Origin: Shewanella inventionis
Lineage (GTDB): Bacteria; Pseudomonadota; Gammaproteobacteria; Enterobacterales; Shewanellaceae
Reading direction: 5' to 3'
Length of the DNA stretch: 64,000 nt
Assembly: GCF_014641855.1 (NCBI RefSeq)
Contig: NZ_BMII01000007.1
Location: 1-64,000 of the forward strand
Shown: piece after piece, positions 53,636 to 63,336 of the stretch
How the letters are laid out: each line of letters begins with the position of its first letter
Position numbering within the stretch: the stretch's first letter is position 1
The notes under the pieces: model-generated
Databases searched by the model: none
Told to the model about the DNA's origin: nothing
The model's input: only the letters and a program-made list of their open reading frames with translations
Translations under genes and position numbers: made by a program

Positions 53636-54283
53636 ATGAACAAGGATATCGCGACGATTATTTTGATTGATGATCATCCACTTTTACGAAAGGGCCTGAT
53701 ACAACTCATTGCCTTAGAAGACGATTTAGAAGTTGTGGGGGAAGCCGATAACGGTACTAAAGGCATTGAATTGGCGAAGGAATTAGATCCTGATTTAATT
53801 ATTTTAGACTTGAATATGCACGGACTTGATGGACTCGAAACGTTACGTATTATGCGTTCAGAAGGGGTAACCTCACGTATTATTATGTTAACTGTTTCTG
53901 ACAATGATGAAGATGTTATTCAAGCGATCAGTTTTGGCGCAGATGGTTACTTACTTAAAGATATGGATCCTGTGTTAATCCTAGAAAAAATTAAACAAGC
54001 AGTGACAGGCAAGATGGTTATATCTGAAAAATTGGCCGCTATATTAGCTAAAGCTATCCGTAAGCCAGATGTATCACAAAAAGCGTTGATGTTAAATTCA
54101 CTGACTAGTAGAGAATTTGAAATATTAAAGCTTATTGCAAAAGGCTTGACGAATAAATTAATTGCTCGAGATCTCGATATTACCGATGGCACTGTTAAAG
54201 TACATGTAAAACATTTATTAAAAAAATTAGGAATGCGCTCTCGTGTTGAAGCTGCCGTGTGGATGTTGCACCAACAAAAATAA
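53636..54283 (+). CDS. narL: NarL/NarP-type nitrate response regulator
   Basis: A 215-residue two-component regulator. Receiver domain about residues 8-125 with phospho-Asp in LIILDLNMHGLDGLETL and Lys in DGYLLKDMDP; C-terminal LuxR-type helix-turn-helix (LNSLTSREFEILKLIAKGLT, then ITDGTVKVHVKHLLKKLGMR) as in NarL. With nitrate, its kinase partner would phosphorylate it and it would bind TACYYMT heptamers like those at 53434. The kinase gene is convergent rather than in the same operon. NarL and NarP cannot be separated from sequence alone. Confidence 0.9.
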   Translation: MNKDIATIILIDDHPLLRKGLIQLIALEDDLEVVGEADNGTKGIELAKELDPDLIILDLNMHGLDGLETLRIMRSEGVTSRIIMLTVSDNDEDVIQAISFGADGYLLKDMDPVLILEKIKQAVTGKMVISEKLAAILAKAIRKPDVSQKALMLNSLTSREFEILKLIAKGLTNKLIARDLDITDGTVKVHVKHLLKKLGMRSRVEAAVWMLHQQK

Positions 54284-54377
54284 ATAAAAATATCTACTAA
54301 TTATACGTTTAATTTTTTGCAATCGGTTGGTTTTACATAAGTTAATTAACAATCAAATGCTGAATTACGTTACTGTG

Positions 54378-54422
54378 TACAGTTAATGATGATATTTAAT
54401 GAGTAATACATCATTAACTGTA
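54378..54422. terminator. Long hairpin between convergent narL and narX genes
   Basis: TACAGTTAATGATG and CATCATTAACTGTA form a 14-bp perfect stem with a 17-base loop. No strong T-run follows, so termination is less certain than the structure. Confidence 0.5.
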
Positions 54423-54484
54423 ACTTAAGTACAAATGTAAATCAGATCTACTCTATATCAAATCCTATAATTCAAAGATGCTAT

Positions 54485-56299
54485 TTATTCCGCATCATTA
54501 TTATTAGCTTTTACGCTGGTTTGCGATAACGTACTTTGTGGCATAAATGTTAGCTCCACTTCTGTACCGCCACCTAAACGGTCTCTTATTTTCAGTTCAC
54601 CGTTTAATTGTTTTGATCGCTCTTGCATAATAGCCATGCCATAATGATTAAGTTTGGCAGACTGAGTGATACCAATACCATCATCGCTAACCGTCAATAC
54701 TATCTTGTTATTTTCTGATTGTTTTATGTCTATCCAAACGTGTTTCCCCTGACTATGATGAACAGTGTTTTGACATGCTTCTCGTGCAATTTGCAATAAA
54801 TGAATTTCTTCCATGGGTGACAAAGGAACTTGCTGAATAGCAAAATGTAAATAGAATTGCATTTCACTTTGCTCTGTCAGTAATTCCAATGTTTTGTTCA
54901 ACGCAGGGTGTAAGCCCTCATCAAGTACTTTTAATCTGAATGTCGTGAGCAGTTCTCGTAATTGTCGATAGGCGGAGTCTAACCCTAATCGTAGCTCGTC
55001 AATAATCGGTTGCTGTTGCTCGTATTGCAGTCTTTTTTGACTAAAATCTAAACGCGTAACTTGAATCTTTAAATACGAAAGGGCTTGAGCTAACGAATCA
55101 TGCAATTCTCTGGCAATCACAGTACGCTCTTGCAGAAGGGCTATACGTCTTTCTTTATTGTGTTGGTCCGCTAGATTAAGAGATAGAGCGACTTGATCTG
55201 CCACAGATTGAATTAACTGATTTTGCCAACTATGCGGGCTCATGGTTAAATCGTTTGTTACGACTAACACCCCATAGTTTATATCATTGTAGACTAGAGG
55301 GTACAGAGTATTTTGAGGTTCTGAAATATTTATAAATACTGCATCTCCATGGCATTTATTACAGTTTTTTGTCGTGCATAAGTGACTGGTTAATTGATGG
55401 TTTTGAACCTGTAAATAGGGATTATCCCCTTGGGCAGTCATCAAACACAGTTCAATATTATCAACGTTAATTAAATCGGCTAGTTCATCGAGTAGTTTTT
55501 GATAGTCAATTTTATGCTCTTGTTTTTCTAACATTGTCCTTACCGTGGTGAACAAAAACATCAACGCTTTATTATTTCTTTTTAGTTCTTGTGTTTGTTC
55601 AATGACTCTTTTTTCAAGCTGTCCATACATTGCCGCTATTGCATCGCAAGTATGGTTTAATGTAGCAGCAAGCAAGGCTAATTCGTCGTCTCCTTTTATT
55701 TGTACTCTCTGCGTAAAATCTCCTTTACCTATTGCATGTGCTGCCTTGGTGAGTTGTGCCATTGGTATTTGTACCCATAATTTCATCAAATATATAATTA
55801 ACACACCTAATATTAGGGTAATAAATACGGCAACAAGTTGTATTGTTCTCAATAAAACAATTCTATGTTCGGCGTTTTTTTGCAAAAGGCTCACGATCTG
55901 GTTAGCTTTTTCTACCTGAGTAGCGAGAAGTTGTGTTAACTGAGGATTATTGGCAACAAGATTAGGTTTGACTTTTTGATACCAAAATACTGATAAATCT
56001 TGTAATACAGTTATCACATCCGGTGATTGTCTTAACTTGTTGAAGATTGGTGAATCTAATTTTGCTTCAAATAAGGATACTGTTTGTTTAGTTTCTTCTG
56101 TTAGCCCTGCATTGGTATAAAATCCTATCTGGTATGTTTGCATCCTGAGTGAACCACCAATATTGATAGCATATGCATCAATGTCGGCTTGTTCTGTTAT
56201 CCAATAAGACGCAAACATCGTCATTATTGCAATAGCGATAATGCTGGTTAACGACAGGGTGATGTAAAGCATCACTGAACCCATAAAACGTTTTTTCAT
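54485..56299 (-). CDS. narX: NarX/NarQ-type nitrate/nitrite sensor histidine kinase
   Basis: A 604-residue inner-membrane sensor. Helices at about 8-28 and 145-170 enclose a periplasmic domain with the ligand P-box DAYAINIGGSLRMQTYQ; HAMP follows (about 170-225). The central cytoplasmic region contains HLCTTKNCNKCHGD at about 303-317, a four-Cys-type cluster. The HisKA_3 H-box is RTVIARELHDSLAQALSYLK and the ATPase G-box DDGIGITQSAKLNHYGM. NarX family members have central cysteines; a CXXCH in this cytoplasmic region is notable. It points toward narL, away from narG, with its promoter in the region shared with narG. Confidence 0.92.
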   Translation of the reverse strand: MKKRFMGSVMLYITLSLTSIIAIAIMTMFASYWITEQADIDAYAINIGGSLRMQTYQIGFYTNAGLTEETKQTVSLFEAKLDSPIFNKLRQSPDVITVLQDLSVFWYQKVKPNLVANNPQLTQLLATQVEKANQIVSLLQKNAEHRIVLLRTIQLVAVFITLILGVLIIYLMKLWVQIPMAQLTKAAHAIGKGDFTQRVQIKGDDELALLAATLNHTCDAIAAMYGQLEKRVIEQTQELKRNNKALMFLFTTVRTMLEKQEHKIDYQKLLDELADLINVDNIELCLMTAQGDNPYLQVQNHQLTSHLCTTKNCNKCHGDAVFINISEPQNTLYPLVYNDINYGVLVVTNDLTMSPHSWQNQLIQSVADQVALSLNLADQHNKERRIALLQERTVIARELHDSLAQALSYLKIQVTRLDFSQKRLQYEQQQPIIDELRLGLDSAYRQLRELLTTFRLKVLDEGLHPALNKTLELLTEQSEMQFYLHFAIQQVPLSPMEEIHLLQIAREACQNTVHHSQGKHVWIDIKQSENNKIVLTVSDDGIGITQSAKLNHYGMAIMQERSKQLNGELKIRDRLGGGTEVELTFMPQSTLSQTSVKANNNDAE

Positions 56300-56455
56300 C
56301 TAATTACCCACAAAGAATTGATTACTCAATAATGTGACATATCAATAGCCACATTCGGTTACACAAGCCTGTATTGCCGCAAAAAAACACTATCCAGAAT
56401 ATACTCACAAGAGGGTATTTTCTTGTTCTGCATCACTTTTATTACTGATTTTGAC

Positions 56456-56469
56456 GTGATCTGAGTCAA
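56456..56469 (+). promoter_or_regulatory. FNR/CRP-like site upstream of narG
   Basis: GTGAT-CTGA-GTCAA matches FNR or CRP consensus at eight of ten positions. It lies 119 bp before the narG start in the region shared with divergent narX. Confidence 0.45.
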
Positions 56470-56587
56470 ATTAAAGTCTGCTTTGTAATCATATATTACA
56501 GATTATCGCTGAGCATAATACAAACTTGTTTTGGCATAAGAAAAAAGAGTAACAGGCCAACTACCGAGTAGGTGAGGAGATGTAAAC

Positions 56588-59500
56588 ATGAGCCATTTCT
56601 TAAATAAAATGCGCTTCTTTAAGACAAATAAGCAATCGTTTTCCAATGAACATGGCGTGACTACTGATGAAAGTCGCGAGTGGGAAGATGGATATCGTCG
56701 TCGTTGGCAACATGATAAAATTGTACGTTCAACACACGGTGTAAACTGTACAGGTTCGTGTAGCTGGAAAATATATGTTAAAGATGGGTTAGTCACATGG
56801 GAAACACAACAAACTGACTATCCAAGAACTCGCCCAGATTTACCAAACCACGAGCCTAGAGGTTGTCCACGTGGTGCAAGTTACTCTTGGTACATCTATA
56901 GTGCCAATCGCTTAAAATACCCTAAAGTACGTCAAGCCTTATTAAAACTTTGGCGTGAAGCTAAAACTCAATTTAGCGATCCTGTTGATGCATGGGCTTC
57001 AATTGTTAATGACCCAATTAAGGCTAAAAGCTATAAAACGAAGCGCGGTTTAGGCGGTTTTATTCGTTCTGAATGGGATGAAGTAAACGAAATTATTGCA
57101 GCATCAAATATTTATACGGCTAAAGAATATGGTCCAGACCGTATTATGGGATTTTCTCCTATTCCGGCCATGAGTATGGTGAGTTACGCCGCAGGTTCTC
57201 GTTATCTATCGCTAATCGGTGGTAACTGTTTAAGTTTCTATGACTGGTATTGTGATTTACCACCGTCATCTCCTCAAGTATGGGGCGAACAAACAGACGT
57301 ACCAGAATCGGCAGACTGGTATAACTCAAACTACATTATTGCTTGGGGGTCAAACGTACCTCAAACTCGTACACCTGACGCCCACTTCTTTACTGAAGTG
57401 CGTTACAAAGGCACTAAAACTGTCGTTATCACATCAGATTATTCTGAATGTTCTAAATTGTCTGACATTTGGTTATCACCAAAGCAGGGAACCGACGCTG
57501 CACTCGCGATGGCTTTTGGCCATGTCATTTTAAAAGAATTTCACATTGAAAAACCGAGTGAATATTTTGCTGACTATGTGCGCACTTATACCGATATGCC
57601 AATGTTGGTTAAGTTAGATAAAAATGACACTGGTTTAGTCCAAGGTGCCTTTTTACGTGCATCTGATTTAGCAGACAATCTTGGCCAAGATAACAACCCT
57701 GAATGGAAAACCATTGCAATAGATGAAAACACTGGAGAACTTATTTCTCCAACGGGTTCAATTGGTTACCGATGGGGTGAGAAGGGCAAATGGAACATTG
57801 AGCAACGTAACGGCAAAACAGGAGAAAAACATAAGTTTGCATTGAGCTTAAAGCAACAAGCTGACAGCGTAGCCGATGTACAGTTTCCTTATTTTGGCAG
57901 CAAAGCTCATGATTTAGGCTACTTTCAACACACTGAACATGATGAAATCCAAGTTCGCAAAGTCCCTGTTAAGAACGTTACGCTTAAAGATGGCACCAGC
58001 GTTTTAGTTGCCAGCGTATTTGATTTAATGATTGCGCACTACGGTGTTGATAATGGTCTTGGCGACGAAAATACTGCTAAATCTTATTTAGATAATGTGC
58101 CTTATACACCTGGTTGGCAGCAACAAATCACCGGCGTTGATCCTGAAAATGTCATTCAAGTTGCCCGTGAGTTTGCAGATAATGCACATAAAACCAAAGG
58201 CCGCAGCATGGTTATTGTGGGTGCCGGCTTAAACCATTGGTACAACATGGATATGAACTACCGTGGTTTAATCAACATGCTCATGATGTGTGGCTGTGTT
58301 GGTCAATCAGGTGGCGGTTGGGCGCATTATGTTGGCCAAGAAAAGTTACGCCCTCAGTGCGGTTGGGTACCATTAGCTTTCGGTTCAGATTGGCAAAAAC
58401 CACCACGTCAAATGAACGGAACTTCGTTTTTCTATAACCATTCTGATCAATGGCGTTATGAAAAACTCGAAATGACCGAAGTGTTGTCGCCTCTGGCAGA
58501 TAAGACTAAGTGGACAGCATCAGTACTTGACTACAACACACGTGCTGAACGCATGGGGTGGTTGCCTTCAGCGCCACAATTTAATAAAAACCCACTTGAT
58601 TTATGTAAAGAAGCGGTTAAAGCGGGTATGTCACCTAAAGATTATACTGTGCAGCAGTTAACTTCAGGTGAAATGCAATTTGCGAGTTTAGATCCTGATA
58701 ATCCTAAAAACTACCCACACAACATGTTTATTTGGCGTTCAAACCTACTGGGATCTTCAGGTAAAGGCCATGAATACATGTTGCGCCACCTCCTTGGTAC
58801 TAAGCATGGCCTACAAGGTAAAGACTTAGGCGAAAGTGGTGATAAAAAACCAGAAGATGTGATTTGGCATGATAAAGCACCTGAAGGCAAAGTAGATTTA
58901 TGGGTGACATTGGATTTCCGTATGTCTACAACTTGCTTGTATTCAGACATCGTTTTACCTACCGCGACTTGGTATGAAAAAGACGATATGAATACATCAG
59001 ATATGCATCCATTTATTCACCCATTATCTAAGGCGGTTGATCCTGTTTGGGAATCTCGTTCAGATTGGGACATTTTTAAAGGTATCGCTAAAACATTCTC
59101 TAACCTTTGTGTAGGGCATTTAGGTGTGGAGCAAGACCTTGTTTCAGTGCCTTTAATGCACGATACACCTGCTGAATTAGCTCAACCAGATGGCGTTAAA
59201 ATGTGGTGGAAAGGTGAATGTGACCTTATTCCGGGTAAAACAGCGCCAAACTTTATGGTTGTAGAGCGTGATTATCCTAATACCTATAACCGATTTACCT
59301 CTCTTGGTCCTTTATTGGAAAGCCAAGGTAATGGAGGTAAAGGCATTAACTGGAATACCGAAAAAGAAGTGGCATTCCTTGGTGAGCTCAACTATCTGCA
59401 CACTACTGAAGGCCCTCAAAAAGGTAGACCAAAAATTGAATCGTCTATTGATGCTGCCGAAGTCATCTTGAGCTTGGCACCAGAAACAAATGGTCAAGTA

Positions 59501-60313
59501 GCGGTTAAAGCGTGGGCTGCATTAAGTGAGTTTACAGGTCTTGACCATAGCCACTTAGCCAAACCTAAAGAAGAAGAGAAAATTCGCTTCCGGGATATCC
59601 AAGCGCAACCACGTAAAATTATTAGCTCGCCAACTTGGTCTGGGTTAGAAGACGAGCATGTGTCTTACAACGCTGGCTATACAAACGTTCATGAGTTTAT
59701 ACCTTGGCGCACAGTAACGGGTCGCCAACAGTTCTATCAAGATCATCAATGGATGCGCGATTTTGGCGAGACATTAGTGAGTTACAAACCACCTGTTAAC
59801 TTAAAAACGACTCAACCTATTATAGGCAAAAAACCAAATGGTAATAAAGAGTTGGTGTTGAACTGGATCACTCCGCATCAAAAATGGGGTATTCATTCAA
59901 CCTATTCAGACAACCTACTCATGCTTACGTTAAGTCGTGGTGGTCCGATTGTGTGGTTAAGCGAAATCGACGCCAAAGATGCAGGCATTAAAGATAACGA
60001 TTGGATTGAAGTCTTTAACGTAAACGGTGCAATAGCGTGTCGTGCGGTTGTATCACAACGTGTACCACAAGGGATGAGCATGATGTATCACGCTCAAGAG
60101 CGAATTGTTAACACCCCAGGTGCTGAAACAACAAGAACTCGTGGTGGTATCCATAACTCAGTCACTCGAGCTGTGATGAAACCAACCCATATGATCGGTG
60201 GTTATGCACAGCAATCATACGGTTTTAACTATTACGGTACCGTAGGTTGTAACCGAGATGAGTTCGTGATTGTTCGTAAAATGGACAATGTTGACTGGTT
60301 AGACGTAGAGTAA
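56588..60313 (+). CDS. narG: Respiratory nitrate reductase alpha subunit
   Basis: A 1241-residue molybdenum bis-MGD subunit that reduces nitrate to nitrite at the cytoplasmic side of the membrane. His50, Cys54, Cys58 (HGVNCTGSC) and Cys93 (RGCPRGAS) hold the FS0 [4Fe-4S] cluster at the same numbering as E. coli NarG. The Mo ligand Asp lies in SFYDWYCDLPPS (Asp223). The length fits the membrane-bound type rather than periplasmic Nap. No twin-arginine signal of the usual secreted form is evident. First gene of narGHJI, preceded by AGGTGAGG. Confidence 0.97.
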   Translation: MSHFLNKMRFFKTNKQSFSNEHGVTTDESREWEDGYRRRWQHDKIVRSTHGVNCTGSCSWKIYVKDGLVTWETQQTDYPRTRPDLPNHEPRGCPRGASYSWYIYSANRLKYPKVRQALLKLWREAKTQFSDPVDAWASIVNDPIKAKSYKTKRGLGGFIRSEWDEVNEIIAASNIYTAKEYGPDRIMGFSPIPAMSMVSYAAGSRYLSLIGGNCLSFYDWYCDLPPSSPQVWGEQTDVPESADWYNSNYIIAWGSNVPQTRTPDAHFFTEVRYKGTKTVVITSDYSECSKLSDIWLSPKQGTDAALAMAFGHVILKEFHIEKPSEYFADYVRTYTDMPMLVKLDKNDTGLVQGAFLRASDLADNLGQDNNPEWKTIAIDENTGELISPTGSIGYRWGEKGKWNIEQRNGKTGEKHKFALSLKQQADSVADVQFPYFGSKAHDLGYFQHTEHDEIQVRKVPVKNVTLKDGTSVLVASVFDLMIAHYGVDNGLGDENTAKSYLDNVPYTPGWQQQITGVDPENVIQVAREFADNAHKTKGRSMVIVGAGLNHWYNMDMNYRGLINMLMMCGCVGQSGGGWAHYVGQEKLRPQCGWVPLAFGSDWQKPPRQMNGTSFFYNHSDQWRYEKLEMTEVLSPLADKTKWTASVLDYNTRAERMGWLPSAPQFNKNPLDLCKEAVKAGMSPKDYTVQQLTSGEMQFASLDPDNPKNYPHNMFIWRSNLLGSSGKGHEYMLRHLLGTKHGLQGKDLGESGDKKPEDVIWHDKAPEGKVDLWVTLDFRMSTTCLYSDIVLPTATWYEKDDMNTSDMHPFIHPLSKAVDPVWESRSDWDIFKGIAKTFSNLCVGHLGVEQDLVSVPLMHDTPAELAQPDGVKMWWKGECDLIPGKTAPNFMVVERDYPNTYNRFTSLGPLLESQGNGGKGINWNTEKEVAFLGELNYLHTTEGPQKGRPKIESSIDAAEVILSLAPETNGQVAVKAWAALSEFTGLDHSHLAKPKEEEKIRFRDIQAQPRKIISSPTWSGLEDEHVSYNAGYTNVHEFIPWRTVTGRQQFYQDHQWMRDFGETLVSYKPPVNLKTTQPIIGKKPNGNKELVLNWITPHQKWGIHSTYSDNLLMLTLSRGGPIVWLSEIDAKDAGIKDNDWIEVFNVNGAIACRAVVSQRVPQGMSMMYHAQERIVNTPGAETTRTRGGIHNSVTRAVMKPTHMIGGYAQQSYGFNYYGTVGCNRDEFVIVRKMDNVDWLDVE

Positions 60314-60328
60314 GTCGAGGATAAAAAT

Positions 60329-61861
60329 ATGAAAGTACGTGCTCAAATTGGCATGGTGTTAAACCTAGATAAATGTATCGGCTGCCACACTTGCTCTATT
60401 ACTTGTAAAAACGTTTGGACTAGCCGCGAGGGTGTGGAATATGCCTGGTTCAATAACGTAGAAACCAAACCGGGTATTGGTTATCCAAAAGAATGGGAAA
60501 ACCAAGATAAATATAATGGTGGATGGAAGCGCAATAAAAATGGCTCTTTAGAGCCTCGTCAAGGTAATCGCCGTAGATTATTAGCTAATATTTTTGCTAA
60601 TCCAGATTTACCTGAAATTGATGATTATTACGAACCATTCGATTTTGATTATCAACATTTACACAATGCACCAGATAGCAAGCATCAGCCAGTGGCTCGT
60701 CCTCGTTCGTTGATTACCGGTCAACGTATGGAGAAAATTAACTGGGGGCCAAACTGGGAAGAAATTCTTGGTACAGAGTTCTCTGAGCGTAAAAAAGATA
60801 AAAACTTTGATGAAGTTGTGCAAAAAGACATCTATGGCCAGTTTGAAAAAACATTCATGATGTATTTGCCACGCTTATGCGAACATTGCATCAACCCTGC
60901 TTGTGTTGCGAGTTGTCCATCGGGCGCTATCTATAAGCGTGAAGAAGATGGCATTGTGCTGATTGACCAAGACAAGTGTCGTGGCTGGCGTATGTGTGTA
61001 TCGGGTTGTCCATACAAAAAGATCTATTACAACTGGAAATCAGGTAAATCAGAGAAATGTATTTTCTGTTTCCCACGTATCGAAGCTGGGCAACCAACAG
61101 TATGTGCAGAAACCTGTGTGGGCCGAATTCGCTATCTAGGCGTGCTTTTATATGATGCTGACAGAGTCGAAGAAGTCGCAAGCGTACCTAATGAGCATGA
61201 CTTGTATCCCGCTCAATTAAGTATGTTCCTTGACCCAAGTGACCCAGAAGTTATTGCAGCTGCTAGAGCGGAAGGGATCCCTGATAGTTGGTTAGAGTCA
61301 GCTCGTCAGTCACCAGTATACAAAATGGCTGTTGACTGGAAAGTGGCACTACCATTACACCCTGAATATCGCACTTTACCAATGGTGTGGTATGTGCCGC
61401 CTCTATCACCAATACAAACTGCCGTAAAAGCAGGTCATATTGGCATGAATGGTGTTATTCCTGATTTGAAATCTCAGCGAATTCCAATGCGCTATTTGGC
61501 TAACTTATTAACAGCGGGTGACGAACGCCCTGTTATTCATGCGCTTGAAAGAATGATTGCAATGCGCGCCTTTAAACGTGCTCAGCAAGTTGAGGGTGTT
61601 GAAGATTTAGCCGTGCTTAAGCAAGTTGGTTTAACGGTAAACCAAGTTGAAGAAATGTATCGCTATATGGCGATTGCAAATTACGAGGATCGCTTCGTCA
61701 TTCCAACTAGCCATAAAGCCTATGCTGCCAATGCTTATGACATGAAGAGCGGCTGTGGATTTAGCTTTGGTAACGGTTGTAGTGACGGTGGAAATAGCGT
61801 GAATTTGTTTGGTAACAAAAAGCAAACTGTTCGCCAGATTATCCCTGTTGAGATCAAATAA
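60329..61861 (+). CDS. narH: Respiratory nitrate reductase beta subunit
   Basis: A 510-residue electron-transfer subunit connecting NarI haems to NarG. Four Fe-S cluster motifs in order: CIGCHTCSITCKNVW; CEHCINPACVASCPSGAIY; CRGWRMCVSGCPYKK (Trp in the [3Fe-4S] position, as in NarH); CIFCFPRIEAGQP with CAETCVGRIRYLG. It starts 15 bases after narG behind GAGG. C-terminal Cys/Gly-rich stretch (SGCGFSFGNGCSDGG) is a typical NarH tail variant. Confidence 0.97.
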   Translation: MKVRAQIGMVLNLDKCIGCHTCSITCKNVWTSREGVEYAWFNNVETKPGIGYPKEWENQDKYNGGWKRNKNGSLEPRQGNRRRLLANIFANPDLPEIDDYYEPFDFDYQHLHNAPDSKHQPVARPRSLITGQRMEKINWGPNWEEILGTEFSERKKDKNFDEVVQKDIYGQFEKTFMMYLPRLCEHCINPACVASCPSGAIYKREEDGIVLIDQDKCRGWRMCVSGCPYKKIYYNWKSGKSEKCIFCFPRIEAGQPTVCAETCVGRIRYLGVLLYDADRVEEVASVPNEHDLYPAQLSMFLDPSDPEVIAAARAEGIPDSWLESARQSPVYKMAVDWKVALPLHPEYRTLPMVWYVPPLSPIQTAVKAGHIGMNGVIPDLKSQRIPMRYLANLLTAGDERPVIHALERMIAMRAFKRAQQVEGVEDLAVLKQVGLTVNQVEEMYRYMAIANYEDRFVIPTSHKAYAANAYDMKSGCGFSFGNGCSDGGNSVNLFGNKKQTVRQIIPVEIK

Positions 61862-61871
61862 GGAGTAAAAC

Positions 61872-62585
61872 ATGCAAGTATTGAGTGTGATATCTCATCT
61901 GCTGGATTACCCCAAGCAGGAGATGATTGATGCGTGTGATGAACTCATTGAAGTGGTACAAAATAGTCCATTGAATGAGCAACATCAAGCAGCTGTAGTC
62001 GGCTTTATTGAACACCGTTTTGCAGGTGATTTAATGGACTGGCAAGCAGAGTATGATGGCCTATTTGAGCGTGGTCGTGCTCTTGGTTTGTGGTTATTTG
62101 AACACTTGCACGGCGAAAGCCGGGATCGTGGTCAAGCGATGGTTGATTTGGTTAGCCAATACAAACAAGCAGGATTAGAACTCGATAAAAAAGAATTGCC
62201 GGATTATATCCCACTATTTCTTGAGTTTTTATCAAGCCAAGGTGATGAAAATGCTAGGGCGGGAATACAAGAAGTAGAGCATATTCTTGCACTTCTATTT
62301 TGTCGCCTAGAGAAACGTCAGAGTGATTACGCGGTGTTGCTTGATGCGTTACTTCATATAGCGCAAAACCAGGTCGACTTGGCTCCAATTCGAGCCCAAC
62401 TCGTTAATGAAAAGCGTGATGATACTAAGCAGGCGATTGATAAAGAATGGGAAGAAGAAGCGGTTACCTTTGGTGCCCCTGATGCAGAAAACTGCCCAAG
62501 CTCTGTTAATCGTCCGAGTGAAAGTCAACGCAAAGATCAGTTTGTGCCAGTCACCTGGACTGGTTTTGATAAACGTGCCAGTTAG
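61872..62585 (+). CDS. narJ: Nitrate reductase assembly chaperone
   Basis: A 237-residue TorD-family chaperone needed for molybdenum cofactor insertion into NarG and attachment of NarGH to NarI. YDGLFERGRALGLWLFEHLHGESRDRGQAM is the NarJ signature region (about 55-85), and LPDYIPLFLEFLS follows. It is cytoplasmic and starts ten bases after narH behind AAGGAG. Confidence 0.96.
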   Translation: MQVLSVISHLLDYPKQEMIDACDELIEVVQNSPLNEQHQAAVVGFIEHRFAGDLMDWQAEYDGLFERGRALGLWLFEHLHGESRDRGQAMVDLVSQYKQAGLELDKKELPDYIPLFLEFLSSQGDENARAGIQEVEHILALLFCRLEKRQSDYAVLLDALLHIAQNQVDLAPIRAQLVNEKRDDTKQAIDKEWEEEAVTFGAPDAENCPSSVNRPSESQRKDQFVPVTWTGFDKRAS

Positions 62586-62594
62586 GAGTAAACC

Positions 62595-63278
62595 ATGAGT
62601 TATTTAAACACGCTGTTTTTTGGCATTTACCCTTATATTGCCTTCGCTATTTTTATTGTAGGCTCTATCGTACGTTACGATAGAGAGCAGTATACGTGGA
62701 AAACAGGTTCAAGCCAGCTACTTGAAAGTAAAGACCTTAAAAGAGGAAGTCGAGCTTTTCATATTGGAATTATCGCGATTTTACTTGGTCACTTTGTTGG
62801 TTTGCTTACTCCAGCGGAGGTATGGCACTTGTTTGGCATTGAAGCCAGTGACAAACAATTAATCGCGATAACGGCTGGTGGAATATTTGGTTTAATTTGT
62901 TTATATGGATTAACCATTTTAATCAAACGTCGCTTAAACAACCCGAGAATAAAAGCAACAAGCAGTAACATGGACATTGCCATTTTGATGGTGCTCTATG
63001 TCCAGCTTGTACTCGGATTAATAACTATCATAGTGTCATTGGGGCATCTTGATGGTTCAGAAATGTTATTGCTGATGAGCTGGGCTCAAAATGTGGTGAC
63101 ATTTGATATTTCTGAAGCGACAGCATCGATTGCCGATGTGAATATTATCTTCAAACTGCATATATTTCTTGGTATGAGTTTGTTTGTATTATTTCCGTTT
63201 AGTCGTCTAGTTCACATTGCCAGTGTTCCAGTTCAATACTTAAGCAGAAACTACCAAGTTGTTCGTGTGAAACGTTAA
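62595..63278 (+). CDS. narI: Respiratory nitrate reductase gamma (haem b) subunit
   Basis: A 227-residue membrane subunit with five helices that oxidises quinol and passes electrons to NarH. Haem-ligand histidines occur in FHIGIIAILLGHFVGL (about 55-70) and in the last helices (KLHIFLGMSLFVLFPFSRLVH). It starts after TAGGAG, nine bases from narJ, and is followed by a terminator hairpin. Confidence 0.96.
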   Translation: MSYLNTLFFGIYPYIAFAIFIVGSIVRYDREQYTWKTGSSQLLESKDLKRGSRAFHIGIIAILLGHFVGLLTPAEVWHLFGIEASDKQLIAITAGGIFGLICLYGLTILIKRRLNNPRIKATSSNMDIAILMVLYVQLVLGLITIIVSLGHLDGSEMLLLMSWAQNVVTFDISEATASIADVNIIFKLHIFLGMSLFVLFPFSRLVHIASVPVQYLSRNYQVVRVKR

Positions 63279-63286
63279 TGATAGTG

Positions 63287-63315
63287 ATGCCCTGGGCTTA
63301 GCTCAGGGCATTTTT
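63287..63315 (+). terminator. Terminator or attenuator after narI
   Basis: ATGCCCTGGGC and GCTCAGGGCAT form an 11-bp stem (one G-T pair) with a three-base loop followed by TTTTT. The next gene begins 21 bases later, so partial read-through is possible. Confidence 0.8.
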
Positions 63316-63336
63316 CATCTCCATTGAGGGTACCTT

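Noticed and set aside
56559-56575. CTACCGAGTAGGTG before narG as a NarL 7-2-7 site
   Set aside because: The half sites overlap rather than being separated by two bases; the AGGTGAGG portion is better explained as the ribosome-binding site.
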